This document shows, piece after piece, positions 33,931-44,742 of a stretch of 64,000 nucleotides of DNA. Below the pieces are notes generated by a model. It made no database searches and was not told where the DNA came from. It worked only from the letters and a program-made list of their open reading frames with translations. The stretch is from Lyophyllum atratum. Lineage: Eukaryota > Basidiomycota > Agaricomycetes > Agaricales > Lyophyllaceae. The stretch covers positions 496,001 through 560,000 of the forward strand of contig JACGCN010000028.1 of NCBI GenBank assembly GCA_014905825.1. Reading direction: 5' to 3'. The position numbers and the translations under genes were made by a program. How positions within the stretch are numbered: position 1 is the first letter of the stretch; each line of letters opens with the position of its first letter.

Positions 33931-35620
33931 CTACACGTACTCGATATCCTCTCGCATATGTCCTTGGCCAGAGAAGCTGCTGACCGAGGGTACATTCCGA
34001 GCGATAGTTCTCATCAAGTCCCACTGGCGCCTGCGTCCCACGCCATACTCAAGCATCCAAATTTCCAGATCACGCAACCTCCAAGCGTCATACAGCTTTT
34101 CAACTTCAAACGACTTGCGAAAGTCCATCTTAGCGCTGAAATGATCCTACAACACATTCAATTACTCGCATCGACTTGTCCAGTGTGCACTCACCGCGTT
34201 AGTACGGGTTTCATCTCCTTGAACAAGACGGATGGTGTCAGTATCGATGACGAGTTGATCCAACGTTCGGCACATGGAAGCAAGTAGGTCAAAGAGTTCT
34301 GGACTGATCGCAGTGACCGATAGAGACAGAGAATCGAGGGTGGAGAGGGCGAAAGAATTTAAGAGATTAGTGACTTCGATAAATGAGAGGCGAGTGTCGA
34401 GGATAGTGAGTGATGTCAGCGATCTAGAGAGATGTTTCATATATGTCGTGTTTTCCGGACCTATTTTGAAAGGGTATGTTAATCCGAGCTGCAACGAACG
34501 CAAGGCCTGGAATGATATTCCCTGGAAACACTGCTTGTACCATTCCGAAACAACGTCGAGTGCGGGATGACGGGGGGCAAAACAACAACAGCTGCTTCTG
34601 ATGGTCAATTCTCGGAGTGCCTCATGGCTGAGCAGCCGATTTAAACCTGACGGGTCGGGTATGTGGTATAAGTCGAATGGAATCGTAACAGAGACCGCGA
34701 TTAGTTCAGGAAAATCCCCCATCGCATTGAAGAATGTTGAAAGGCAAAGATGACCTCGTGTCTCGACTGACAGGGACTTCAAAGTGCGGGACAATCCATT
34801 GATGAAGGGAGCCAGGGGCTCCATGCTGCTTGGCTTAACATCGCTATAGCCAGAGCTCCCTCGGTCCACGGTGAATCTGATAGTAAGTTCTTCCAGGCTA
34901 GTAAGGCTGACCGAAGGCGGGAGGAATTTATCGAGGACCCTCAGAGGTATATCAAGGGATACTGAGCGTAGGTTACCGCCTAGTGCGGGCAAGAAAGCTG
35001 CGAGCAAAGGGCAGCAAGGGTCGTCTTCAGTAAGGCAATTTGCTCGCCAGTGAATGATCAAATCTTCCACGCTGACCAGGTTGTATGCCGCATCCGTCAC
35101 CGCGAGCTTCTTGTCCTGCGACGCCATGCGACCCAATTCAGTGGGTACGAAACGGCTGCGCATCGGTTGTGGTGGTTGAGAGGGACGACTCAGGAGTGGT
35201 CGAATCGCTCCAAAAATGGATTTTGGAGACCTTCGAGTACTTGAAATGGCGTTAGCTGGCTTTAGAATCACGGGTAATGCATTGACGGCATTCCAAGTCG
35301 CGTATGGCCAGAGCTTCAATGATCGAACTCGAACGGCCAAGTCAGGAGATCTGACCAGGAAAAAAAACGAAATCAAAAGAATAGAGTATGTTGGGTAGTA
35401 AGACTTACTGTAGCGCTTCCACTTTCCTCAAGAAGCAGGATGACTCTGCTTCGAGGAGGTCTACCTCACGATACCGATGATCCATCACGAGTCCGTAAAA
35501 GGTACGGTTTAGACCCAGCAACTTCTCTAGTTCTCCAAATTGGAGATGGTGCGCGATCATTAGCCATAGCTCTGGTGGGAGCTGAGGCATCGATGGTTTC
35601 CTGAATGCCACAACTTGCAT
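33931..35620 (-). CDS. F-box protein with LRR-like repeats
   Basis: A probable SCF substrate adaptor. Exon 1 contains MPQLPPELWLMIAHHLQFGE then LLGLNRTFYGLVMDHRYREV, a standard F-box of this superfamily. A GTAAGT...GTCAG intron joins in frame to SPDLAVRVRSLKLWPY. The long middle exon shows repeating L-x-x-L-x-L segments (VSLTSLEELTIRF, HEALRELTIRSS, FQALRSLQLGL, SRSLTSLTILDTRL, LSTLDSLSLSV). A third exon, after an intron ending TAAG, adds MDFRKSFEVEKLYDAWR, RRRQWDLMRTI and EDIEYV before a TAG at 33931-33933. The start is either 35620 or the ATG at 35590 just before the F-box. It appears intact, and the target is unknown. Confidence 0.8.
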
Positions 35621-36458
35621 GGGAAATTCTGGGCTGGCGGCGTGGTGCAGCAGGCTTATGGGTCATAAGAGTTAAATAATAGTGCGAGCAAGAGGCTGTA
35701 CCACAGCATCCCGATAAGAGGTATGATGTTTGGCAGGGCCAGCCTCGATGTCGTCGATCGCGAAGGTGGGTGGCATGGTGGCAGTGTTGGATCTTCTATT
35801 CAAGCGGCGCTTTTGGCCTCTGTATCAACTTCCATCACGATATCGACGACACTCCTCCTCCCCAGACCCATGACTTCTACAGTCTAAGTACTCAATTACT
35901 CTGTCTAAACTTACCCGCTGATGCTATGGGATCGTATGAATTGAACCTGCTTTACGACGCGCAGATGAGTCACAAGTACTGCATCTAAAGTTGTCTCCGG
36001 ATCGCCTAACCTCCTGACAGGACCGCTGACAATGACATACCTGCCTGACATCTATTCACTATTGGCACAGCTTGTGATTCTTATAGACAAGATGCCTGCC
36101 ATTTGGAAGCTATATAGAACCTGGACATTCTAGTGGGTCTAAAACCGCTCATATCGATATATCAGAGACTTCGTAACGGTTGTCATCCAAGCTTGGAACG
36201 CGACGTGCACCTGATGTCCCCTCGTGTCGAGCTCTCATTGTAGCCTTCAAGATCACAGCATTCGCTGCACCTCTTCTCACGGCTCCACATAAATTGTTCA
36301 GGATTCCGCTCCTCTTGCGTGAGTCAACGAGCAAGATCCAGCTTTTATCGATTGACATCGATAGCAAAGCTGGCAAGATGTCTGGTCAGGTCAACCAAGT
36401 TGGCGGATAGCTGCCTAACAATCATACCACCCTCCAAAGCTGACTTTTCAGAAGAATC
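35621..36458. other. Intergenic, nothing recognised
   Basis: This lies between the F-box start and the decarboxylase relic. A 76-codon frame at 36180-36410 has no support. Confidence 0.45.
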
Positions 36459-36991
36459 TATTTCCTCGCGATCCTTAACTGGCGCATGGAAATACCCAGT
36501 GACATTGCTGCTTTCTCCTTGCGAATGTCAATGAGCAGCTGCGGAAAGTACTCGATCGGTGGAGGAAATTTTCTCGCATCTTTCGTCTCATGCTCCGTCC
36601 TTACCAGTGAGCCTAGCCGATGATTCAAGGGGAGGCCATGGCGGCGATGCCCGACGTTGATGAAGATTTCATCTGCAAATTGCCTCGTAGGGATCTCACC
36701 GCCGTTGATAGTCGGGCGATGATCGACATCCGGGCGGATGCCCGGGACATTAGCCCGATGTGCTGCAATGTGGGGATGATGGAGGTGCTCGCTTGTGAGG
36801 TGATCGTTCAGGAGCGCATGAGGGTCACGCAGGGTGACCACCTCGGGATGTTCCATTTCGGCGGATCCGACCCACACCCCTTGATCTTCCGCCCCGAAAC
36901 GAAAATCCAAGTGATAGACTCTGCGAAAATCGGTGCAAGAATGAGGCTTAGGGATACGATTGGTTACGCTTTTGATGAACAACTTGAATAA
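36459..36991 (+). pseudogene. Phosphatidylserine-decarboxylase-like (PsiD-type) pseudogene
   Basis: The basidiomycete PSD-like decarboxylases, a pyruvoyl-enzyme family that includes aromatic amino acid decarboxylases, are recognised in three pieces. YFLAILNWRMEIPSDIAAF is followed, one frame over, by VNEQLRKVLDRWRKF. A third frame carries EAMAAMPDVDEDFICK. After about 190 expected residues are skipped comes DSRAMIDIRADARDISPMC then GMMEVLACEVIV, GDHLGMFHFGGSDPHPLIF and an acidic end with a TAA. The serine of FHFGGS, the self-cleavage site, is still present. At least two frameshifts (one at a T run near 36567-36570), a stop and the large internal deletion make it non-functional. The opposite strand is open for 242 codons, but that is a shadow. 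Confidence 0.75.
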
Positions 36992-38540
36992 TAGAGTTGC
37001 AAGCAGTTTGGTATGGATTCCTCCTCGAACATACCTCATTACTTCTAGTTCTCTGGATTGCGGAGCACATGTTAGTCCGGACGTCCATGAGACGATAACC
37101 TCGAGCTTGGCATACGAGTGAAAATCTTGGATGGTGAGCCGAGCTTCACAACTTCCAATCCACGTCGAGATGGAGCAGGTGTCCATGATTGGGACTAACT
37201 AGTTATGGGACGCTTGTAAAACTATCAGCTCTTCCGCCAGTGTAGCCATCAGATTTCAAGGCTCACGTCCATCAATGATCAGCCTTGCAAGTCTCAGTTT
37301 GCAAACGGGACTAGGATGACATGCGTATGTGAACAGTCTCTACAAACATACTTAGGATAAAGGTCGTTGAAGGGCGGGTTGCCATAGATAGAACAAGGGA
37401 ATATCTGTGATTCAGACTCAACTCAATAAGATATACTTAGATCTTAGCAGGTCAGCGCAAAAGCTGTTGCGACCGAAAAGGGATCTTGTATGCTCTAGGT
37501 CTAGTTAGACGCTGATTCCGCGCCGACAATCTCTGTGTCAGGGAAATTAAAAGTCGCACGCCGTGTGGAACGGCTTGCCGAAAGGCCTCAACACCCGTGG
37601 AGGACAGAATATGCCAGACCCATCAGACATCCATCAAAGCATGAGGGTCTTGCAGGTACGAAGCAGGGCGCCCAACGACCTTGTTTCTACCGGGTAGTAG
37701 ACGCCGGCTGACCAGGTCGCTGTGCAAAGCCATATACCGTGCTTCCTTCCTCAGAATCCCTTGTACTCCGTAACCACCAATTTTTGACGGCTCCGCCGTT
37801 GTCGAGTAGCTTGATTGTCATTGAATGGAGATCGACGTGACGTATCGAATTAGTGACTCGCGTCAATGATCGAGCCCAGAGATTTCCTGGGCAAAGCTAC
37901 CAATGAGGAGAAAACATAGCCGGGGACCGCCCTAGCGTAACAAAGAGGCGGTCAGGGTTGAATGACATGAAGCGGCGAGCTGGCGCAAGGGCAAATGTCA
38001 GAGGAAAAAACGCTGGACCTTCATAGGTCGTGACAGCCAGTGTCAAGGTCTTGTTCATTTCGGGCTGGCGGGTCCGATGGGAGTCCAGATTTAGGGGATG
38101 AAAAACGAGGTTATAAAACTGGGATGTAAATGCGATCGTGCGCCACCACCGATCGTGTCATGTCGGGAAAGGCATTGTCAAATGAATACATATATTGGAA
38201 GGCGCAGCAAAAACGGCACTAAATCATCAAAGAGCTGGAGACGCGGGCGCGATTCGATCCATAGTACTCCAGCCTTGGATGCCACTTGACGACACAAGAT
38301 ATTAGTGGCGGATACTGCAACAGCCAGTCCGACGAAGTCGGGTCTATACCAGGATGGTCCTTGTTCGTCTGACTACACTGACAATTTCCTTGATTAAGTT
38401 GCGTCCTATGTGGCCAGAATGGGCCTTGCTAAACTCAAGGAATCGATTAGCGAAGTGCTCAAATTTGAAAGATACATGCGAGGGTGCAACCTGAGGACAA
38501 CGGTGTGATATCCGTCAGCAACGGTCGAAATCCCGCCCTA
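36992..38540. other. Intergenic, nothing recognised
   Basis: About 1.5 kb without a supported gene, between the decarboxylase relic and the terpene synthase 3' end. Confidence 0.5.
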
Positions 38541-39819
38541 TCACTCCTCGCCATCGACCGGCGGTTTCAGGAAGACCCAACCGAAAGTCCTAATCTCTTC
38601 ACCTTTCTTTCCAAAGTACAGCTCGGTCTCGTAAGCCCAATTGATGGTACCGACGATGCAATCTCTGAGGGTCTGGACGTAGGATGGCAGGTCCCCAAGG
38701 CGCGCGAGATCGCCGCAGTCTGCCATATTGGATGGATCGGGCATGAGCGAGGCGGGCGGCGTTGCTAAGCGTGTCGACGAGATCCAGCTCCAATATGAAG
38801 ACAAAGAGCCATTTCCGAAATGGTTAGACTGCAGCGGCGTCGGCGGACAGAATATGGACTTTTCCGTCTCGATGAATGAGTCGAACATCTGTTTGATCAA
38901 GATGCCTGCGAGATTTAGCGCGCCTTGTAATGAGAGGCGCTTGTCATTCGCAATGACTGTGATAAGATTGTGGCGGTTGCCCTGGGCCTGATCGTTGTTG
39001 AAGGAGAAAACATCCTGGCAGTGCGACGATCAAAAAATTTGAAATGATGAGATGACGGAAGTATTTTACTAGAGAGCAGCCAATGATGTCAGCAGCTAAT
39101 TGCTTCAGATTCGTCAGTTTGCTGGACGTTTCGTCGTCCATAGGAGGTAAGGTCAGATTTTCGGTTAGCTCAATAAGATCAAGCATCATTTGCAGCCCCG
39201 TGAGGTCTCTTCGAAGTAGTAGATATGAATCAAGGTCAGGAATAACGTCGCTTAAACGCCCAGTGATGACCTGCAGCTGAGCAGAATGATAAGAATGCAC
39301 AGAACTTGCAAAGCGTGTCTCCCATGTTGGATCCGCCCTTGAAACGAGGCGCCGTAATTCGGGTAGAAGGCTGTAAGCACAGATATCAATGGTGGAGAAT
39401 GGACTAACAGTGAAGGTAACGAACGACTGAAACAACGCGTGGTGGCCTAAGGTATCGACACCACTCACACCACCCCCGTCCATCCACCCTGACTCGCTCA
39501 CACTGCAAGCACGGTGTATCCGCTCGTCGGCAATGATGAGAAGACTCAGGAGATTGGCAAAAAAACGTAGTTGTGGCTGACCACAACCCGGAACGCAGAG
39601 CGCGGCTAACAGGCCAGCTTTGGCGGGGCGAAGAGATGTGCGCTCGGTCCCTGTGAGAAGATCTTTCGCTGCGTCGGCAGTTTTTAATTCGAGCAGCCAA
39701 GATTCTGACGCAGTCGTAGCAGGACGACAGAAGCGATTTGTCCGGAGCTCGAAAGGACGGCAGAGGCTTAGGAGATCTGGAAGTTGGTAACTGGGCGACA
39801 TAGAAATAGAGATAGGCAC
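38541..39819 (-). CDS. Trichodiene/sesquiterpene synthase-like protein, altered motifs
   Basis: It belongs to the class I terpene cyclase fold of agaricomycetes. Matching landmarks in order are YQLPDLLSLCRPFELRTN, RFFANLLSLLIIADERIH, VIPDLDSYLLLRRDLTG, LAADIIGCSL joined by a 50-bp intron to DVFSFNNDQAQGNRHNL, and GTINWAYETELYFGKKGEE before a TGA at 38541. The fold and the diphosphate-sensor Arg (in LRRD) are kept. Three catalytic signatures differ from the usual: the first metal-binding motif is DERIH where an acidic final residue is expected; the NSE triad has Leu where Asn should stand (L-D-V-F-S-x-x-x-D); and the terminal RY pair is LY. Frames rejoin cleanly, so it is not an obvious pseudogene, but normal ionisation of farnesyl diphosphate is doubtful. 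The start is 39819 or the ATG at 39801. Confidence 0.75.
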
Positions 39820-40507
39820 GACGACCTAGTATTGCAATTGGGACAAGCCCAGAATATGCGAAGGTGATGAGTCCAAACCAGGGTAAACTTCGAGATTTGG
39901 GGTGCAGTGACAGAACTAAACTGTCACATGTCACGGAGATTAAATTAAGGGTCCGAGATACAAGACCAAGCAAGGGCCTGCAAGGGCATCGTTACGTAAA
40001 CGATATATATTTGCTTCCGTCACGAGATGGAAAAGATCGAATCTTCACATTACGCGAGAGCTTTTTGCCTCCGGCTTCCACATCGTGCAGACCCTGGATA
40101 AGATGCTAGACAAATTGCTGCAGTGCCAGACCGTGCTGGTCTATTAGAGGCAGCGCTCAACACACGGAGACGAATTCCATGGTCAACATGGCCTCTTGCT
40201 CCCGACATCATGGAAACCTCTGGGCTGTCGGGCAAGGTGCGATTTTGGGAGATCAGATATCGCCGGCTCACCGGGCCTGAGATCTGTCCCAAAATGGTAA
40301 GTAAGAACAAGTTGGTCTGAGCGGAGATTTGGACGACCCTACTTGACAATCATGAGACGAGGTATAAAGTAGCACGCTGCCTCGAGGCAAAAAGCGCCTT
40401 TACGCGATACCTCTTTGGCCCTCCCCTTATATTTGTGTGGATCCACCACCGACATCCCTCCGTCCCGCCTATCTTCCTGCTCTTTGTCCCGCCCGCCGTT
40501 TCAGGAG
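39820..40507. other. Divergent intergenic: terpene synthase and HMG-box gene
   Basis: About 690 bp separate the two divergent genes. The region may carry both promoters. No specific site was identified. Confidence 0.5.
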
Positions 40508-41987
40508 ATGCCCGCTCAGAGATCGAAAGCTACAAAGCGCAGTGGGGAAGATGGTGAGTTCGTAACTTTTTTTTTACTGTGTATGTCTGATTTACGCCGA
40601 TTCGCAGTCCCTCAGCTCGTGTGGACTATTCCAGTCGAGCCGATCAACAATGAGGCAGATTATCTCACAACGTTCAGCTCCAACTCTTCCATAACGTTCG
40701 ACGACGGTCCACCACCACTTGTTGATCCAAGTGACTTTATCCTCTTCCCCCCCACCAACGCTTGCCCTCCGCCCCGGAAGCCCGCCCACAGCAAGAAAAA
40801 GCCGGAGGACCACATTCCCCGCCCTCCTAATGCCTTCATCCTCTTCCGCTCATCGTTCATCAAGGGTCAGCATGTCCCTACTGAGGTCGAGACCAATCAC
40901 AGTACTCTCTCCAAGATTATTGGTCTCACTTGGAAGAATCTCCCTGAGGACGAGCGGCTCTTCTGGCACTCCAAGGCTAAGGCAGCGCTCGAAGAGCACA
41001 AGCGGAAGTTCCCCCAGTACGCCTTCCGGCCGACCCAGTCACGTAATAAAGGTGCGACCGAGAAACGGAAGGTCAGAGAGGTGGGACCGAAGGACCACAA
41101 GCGCTGCGCCAAGATAGCGGAGCTCCTCGTCGAAGGCAAGAAGGGTCAGGAGCTCGATGAAGCCATCCAGGAGTTCGACAAGCACCATGTCCCCGTGGTG
41201 GTCACTCGGTTCGAAGCACCACTGACGGCTCGTATGTATCGCCGATCGTCCTCTGCACCCATCCCAGACAGTGAGAATCCAAAGCGACGAAAGTCCAGGT
41301 GCGCGAGTACTCAGCCTGCCACCCCTGTCGTCTCCTCCCCGCAGTCGCTCCCTTTCATGTCGGAAGCGAAGGCGGAACTCCAAGCAGCGGAATCCTTCAT
41401 GTCGACATTCGATCAATACTCCTTGCCATCGGCACCCTCACCCTCATTTGTGCGTTCTCATCCTTCCACTGACGTTCACGAAGCTGACTATTTTTATCTA
41501 GGATTTCGACACATTCTCTTTCGACAATCATTCCTCCCGCATGCCGCACTACCAGGCTTGCGATCCCTTGTCCCAGCCTGCTAGCCCCATGGAGAGTAGC
41601 GACCTGCTCTTCAACAGCGCCTGCCGCGACTCCGTCGACCTCTCCATCAACACCTCGTTCTTGGGGCTCGACGACTGGAACTGTCCCTCGCCACTGTCGT
41701 CGGACAGCAGCATGCCCGCTACTCCATCCTTCGTGGGAAGTCCCCACCCTGATGCATATGGCTCGTACGCCCTCCAATCCCTCGAAGACTCGCTAGCGAA
41801 GTCCTTTGGGGGACATTTCCCAGCGTACCCGAATAGCTGCGAATCCCAGTTCCCGGGCGTGTACGAACCCGAGTCCCCCTCGGTCTATCCATCTTTCGAG
41901 CAGGGTCCTTGCTCCCAAGTCCACATGGCGAATCAAGATCACGATTTCTCGGCATTCATGGCATCTCTCCCAGAATACGCCGTATGA
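40508..41987 (+). CDS. HMG-box (MATA-type) transcription factor
   Basis: A sequence-specific DNA-binding regulator of the kind used in mating and sexual development in fungi. Three exons (40508-40553, 40608-41449, 41502-41987) give 457 residues. Exon 2 holds the HMG box: HIPRPPNAFILFRSSFIKGQ, then TLSKIIGLTWKNLPEDER and FWHSKAKAALEEHKRKFP, at about residues 110-185. It is followed by a basic region (EKRKVREVGPKDHKR) and Ser/Pro-rich C-terminal sequence with acidic, aromatic blocks typical of activation domains (FDFDTFSFDNHSS, LGLDDWNCPSP). Both introns have good borders and the exon lengths sum to a multiple of three. It is not part of a recognisable homeodomain or pheromone-receptor mating locus here. 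Confidence 0.9.
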
Positions 41988-43571
41988 GCCGCACTTACTC
42001 CGTTCAGCCCGGTGCATGTCCATCATTGGCGTCCGCCTATTCCTTTCATACCCCTCAGTGTTTGTACGATGTGTATAGTACTTTCCCCTTCAACCTGCCA
42101 CATTCTGTTGTCTCATTACCACCTCATCTCCTGCGTTCCCCTCCACTCCCCCCATCGTGAGCAATTGATTCTCACTCTCGCATTCGTTCTTAAGCCTATT
42201 TATATCGATCTTACACGGCCAAAATGAGACGACGACGAGCTTTCTTGGATATTCCGACTCACTCACGGATCATAAGATAGTATTCTTATTGTATATTACT
42301 TAGATTAGCACTCTTCCCACCGACCCCCAGCGGGTCCTGTAAGTATGTACAAAACGGATTACACGGATGTCGTGTCAGATTTCTTGTTTACCCTAGCCAA
42401 TCATGGCATTTTGTCGCCCTAATTTTTTATTTAACCTTTTCGGACATTGCGTCCAGTTTAGTTGTTCATGATGCATCCTGTGTGAATGAAGGACGTCGAA
42501 GTGGCGTCGTCGCTGTGCCCGAGGAAATTGTAGGACCCTGCACGCCTCGTGTAGAGACATTGTATGGAGTACAATGTAGCGCACGTATGTCTTTATATCC
42601 GTCGTTTCCAAAGCTACCATTGAACGTTCGTCAAGGCCCTTGTTCTAAAGACAGTATGTTTTTTTGAGGGTCTTGTACTGTGAAAGGATTAACATTTCGA
42701 ATGCGGTTCAAGAGGACGAGTCCCGTGTCCTGTGCCCCTTGTTCCTAATCTGCTCGCAAGATTAAATAGTAAGTGCACCACGTTGATACGAAGTCTAACC
42801 TGAGTGTAAATTCAGAACGAGCTTCTTACCACGTTGGCTACGTCGTGGCTTCAATAAGACGTGTATGGCAGGCCACACCCAGTTCATTCCTCGCCTGATC
42901 ATGATCGAGGCCCTCGTCATTAAACACCTGATCACTTTCCCTAGACCCGGTTTGCCGTGTCCACTGCTTCTGCCGGGAAGTGGCCGCGGGTCTCGTGAAT
43001 AACCAGTCTTCTGATGTTATCTTCGAACCATCCAGGCAACGGATGGGGCGCGGTGATAATCAAATGATGAAAACGCCGATGAGAGATATGATCATAGTGC
43101 GCGATCCACAAAGGTCGACAAACCAGGATGAAGGCGCAGGGGGAGTGGGCGGGAGGCATACGATAGCAAAACATATGATATGGAAAGCCAGACGGTCGCG
43201 CTCTGCCGACGCTCTGAGAATGAAATTTCTTGATGGGGACCCCAAGGACTTCGGATCGGGTCGCGTGATGTGTACGCCACTTTGGGATGGAAAGCATCGA
43301 GTCTGCCTCCTGACTCTTTTAAGTCTTTACCGCTGTTGATTGAATATTATACTGGTGCAGTAATAGTTATTCAACTACGATTGAATAACTACGACAAAGC
43401 AATAATTACCGCACATTTTTTCCTGTATGGGCACCGGAGTCACGCTATCACGTTTATGTCACCCGCGTAAATTGTGATCGACGTGTCGCGTCTTGCCTCT
43501 CAACTTCACAATTTTACGCGTTTTCTGGCTGCCCATTGCTACACATAGATGGGTCTCATATCTTGGGTTTC
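41988..43571. other. Intergenic with one half of a dispersed repeat
   Basis: This is the 3' flank of the HMG gene, then sequence without a gene. A 119-codon frame at 42980-43339 is likely spurious, being equally open on the other strand. It includes the repeat copy at 43171-43217. Confidence 0.45.
43171..43217 (+). repeat. Dispersed repeat, copy 1
   Basis: ATGGAAAGCCAGACGGTCGC, then GCTCTGC, matches the reverse complement of 45612-45660 with few mismatches. Confidence 0.75.
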
Positions 43572-44135
43572 ATCGGAACGGGGGGTATCTTGGGTGGACA
43601 GGCCTTTGTGCCCGAGGTTCAGGGCATGTGGAAGGTGCGTGTGCGCTGCTGCCTTGGCATGGTTAGTAAGGGCTAATGTGTATCCTGTTCCAGGTCTCAA
43701 CCGACAATGACAACCTTATGGTGCTGAATTTGACGAACCAGATCCGTCCAATCGCGAAGGTGACCAGGGCTGTCGCTGGTGGTGATTTGACCAAGAAGAT
43801 CGAGGTCGACGTGCGGGCGAGGTTCTGGAGTTGAAGGAGACTGAATGGGATGACAGAGTCGTTGAGCGTGTGTGTAGACGAGGTGGCGAAGCTCGCAAGG
43901 GTAGTCAGTCCGGAGGGTTAGTTGGGTGGTCAGGCGAGGGTTACGAACGTTGGAGGGACATGGAAGGCTGAGCGATAATGTCAATGTCATACCTAACAAC
44001 GTGAGTTATCTTGACCCTCCGTCGCGTAAGAGAATCGCTGACGCACGTTTACAGTCGAGTCTTCAAGTCCGTATCATTGCTATCGCCGCCACCACTGCCA
44101 TCGCGCGCCATGAGTTGACGAGGAAAATTACCGGT
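43572..44135 (+). pseudogene. Group III histidine kinase (Nik1/Os-1 type) HAMP fragment
   Basis: Tandem HAMP repeats are the mark of fungal osmosensing hybrid kinases. Here GTGGILGGQAFVPEVQGMWK is joined by an intron (43635-43693) to [18 protein letters not shown] then [13 protein letters not shown], an almost perfect HAMP unit. Degraded pieces follow in shifted frames: LELKET, GGQARVTNVGGTWK, DNVNV, and later RSIIAIAATTAI then ELTRKITG. Several frameshifts and stops separate them, and the kinase, receiver and remaining HAMP units are missing. It is a relic of one gene, presumably a duplicate of the intact Nik1 elsewhere in the genome. Confidence 0.8.
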
Positions 44136-44199
44136 ATCTCCATTTGCGTATAAATGCTGAACCTTGTCGACACAACCAACGACATGATGGTGCAGCCGC

Positions 44200-44742
44200 A
44201 CACGTCCAAGCGATATGGCAGGAGGAGTTGGACCTCAAGATGCAGATCAACCAGAAGGCGTTCAACTTGCGCAGCGCTTTTCAGAAGGACGCTGGGACGA
44301 GGGAGGCGGCGTTCTCCCAGGAGACGTTGCCGACTGGCGGGACAACGCCGTGGACGTGCACCGCTCCCGCGAGTGCCAGCTCTTCCCGCTCAATGATAGC
44401 ACCATCTACTACATACTTCAATTCCACCGACCGCATGGCCGCCCTTCAAACTATCTGCCCACCGACCAGGATATCCTCCGCCCCCGTATCAAGGCCACCG
44501 GTATCAGGGAGGCCAACTTCAAGGGGAAAGAAGTGGATCCATTGTTTTGAGGACGTAACGGCGCTGGTGTTCCTGGTCAGCTTGAGTGCTGATGACCAGA
44601 TGTTGTACGAGGATGAGCATGAGAGCATTGTAAGTCTTTTGTCTTTTCGTCCTGCTGCCTTTTGCTGATCCATCTCTTCAACGTCTAGAACCGTGTGCAA
44701 GCCACTCCACCTCAGACAGCCGCCGACGCGCCCACCGACTAA
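44200..44742 (+). pseudogene. Heterotrimeric G-protein alpha subunit fragment
   Basis: Helical-domain and Ras-domain pieces are recognisable. [19 protein letters not shown] is followed by [19 protein letters not shown] then REANFKG. Next, directly fused, is [19 protein letters not shown] and [15 protein letters not shown], followed by an intron and NRVQ. The switch II stretch that should lie between FKG and KKWIHCF (the D-V-G-G-Q-R motif) is deleted. The P-loop is not seen. Sequence after NRVQ is unrelated and stops soon. It cannot be a working GTPase. It sits 65 bp after the HAMP relic on the same strand. Confidence 0.8.

Noticed and set aside
36458..37186. 242-codon minus-strand open frame
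   Set aside because: It lies antisense to clear PSD-like decarboxylase homology on the plus strand, and its own sequence is not recognisable.
42980..43339. 119-codon plus frame and a 118-codon minus frame on the same bases
   Set aside because: Both strands are equally open and both include the dispersed repeat, so neither is favoured.
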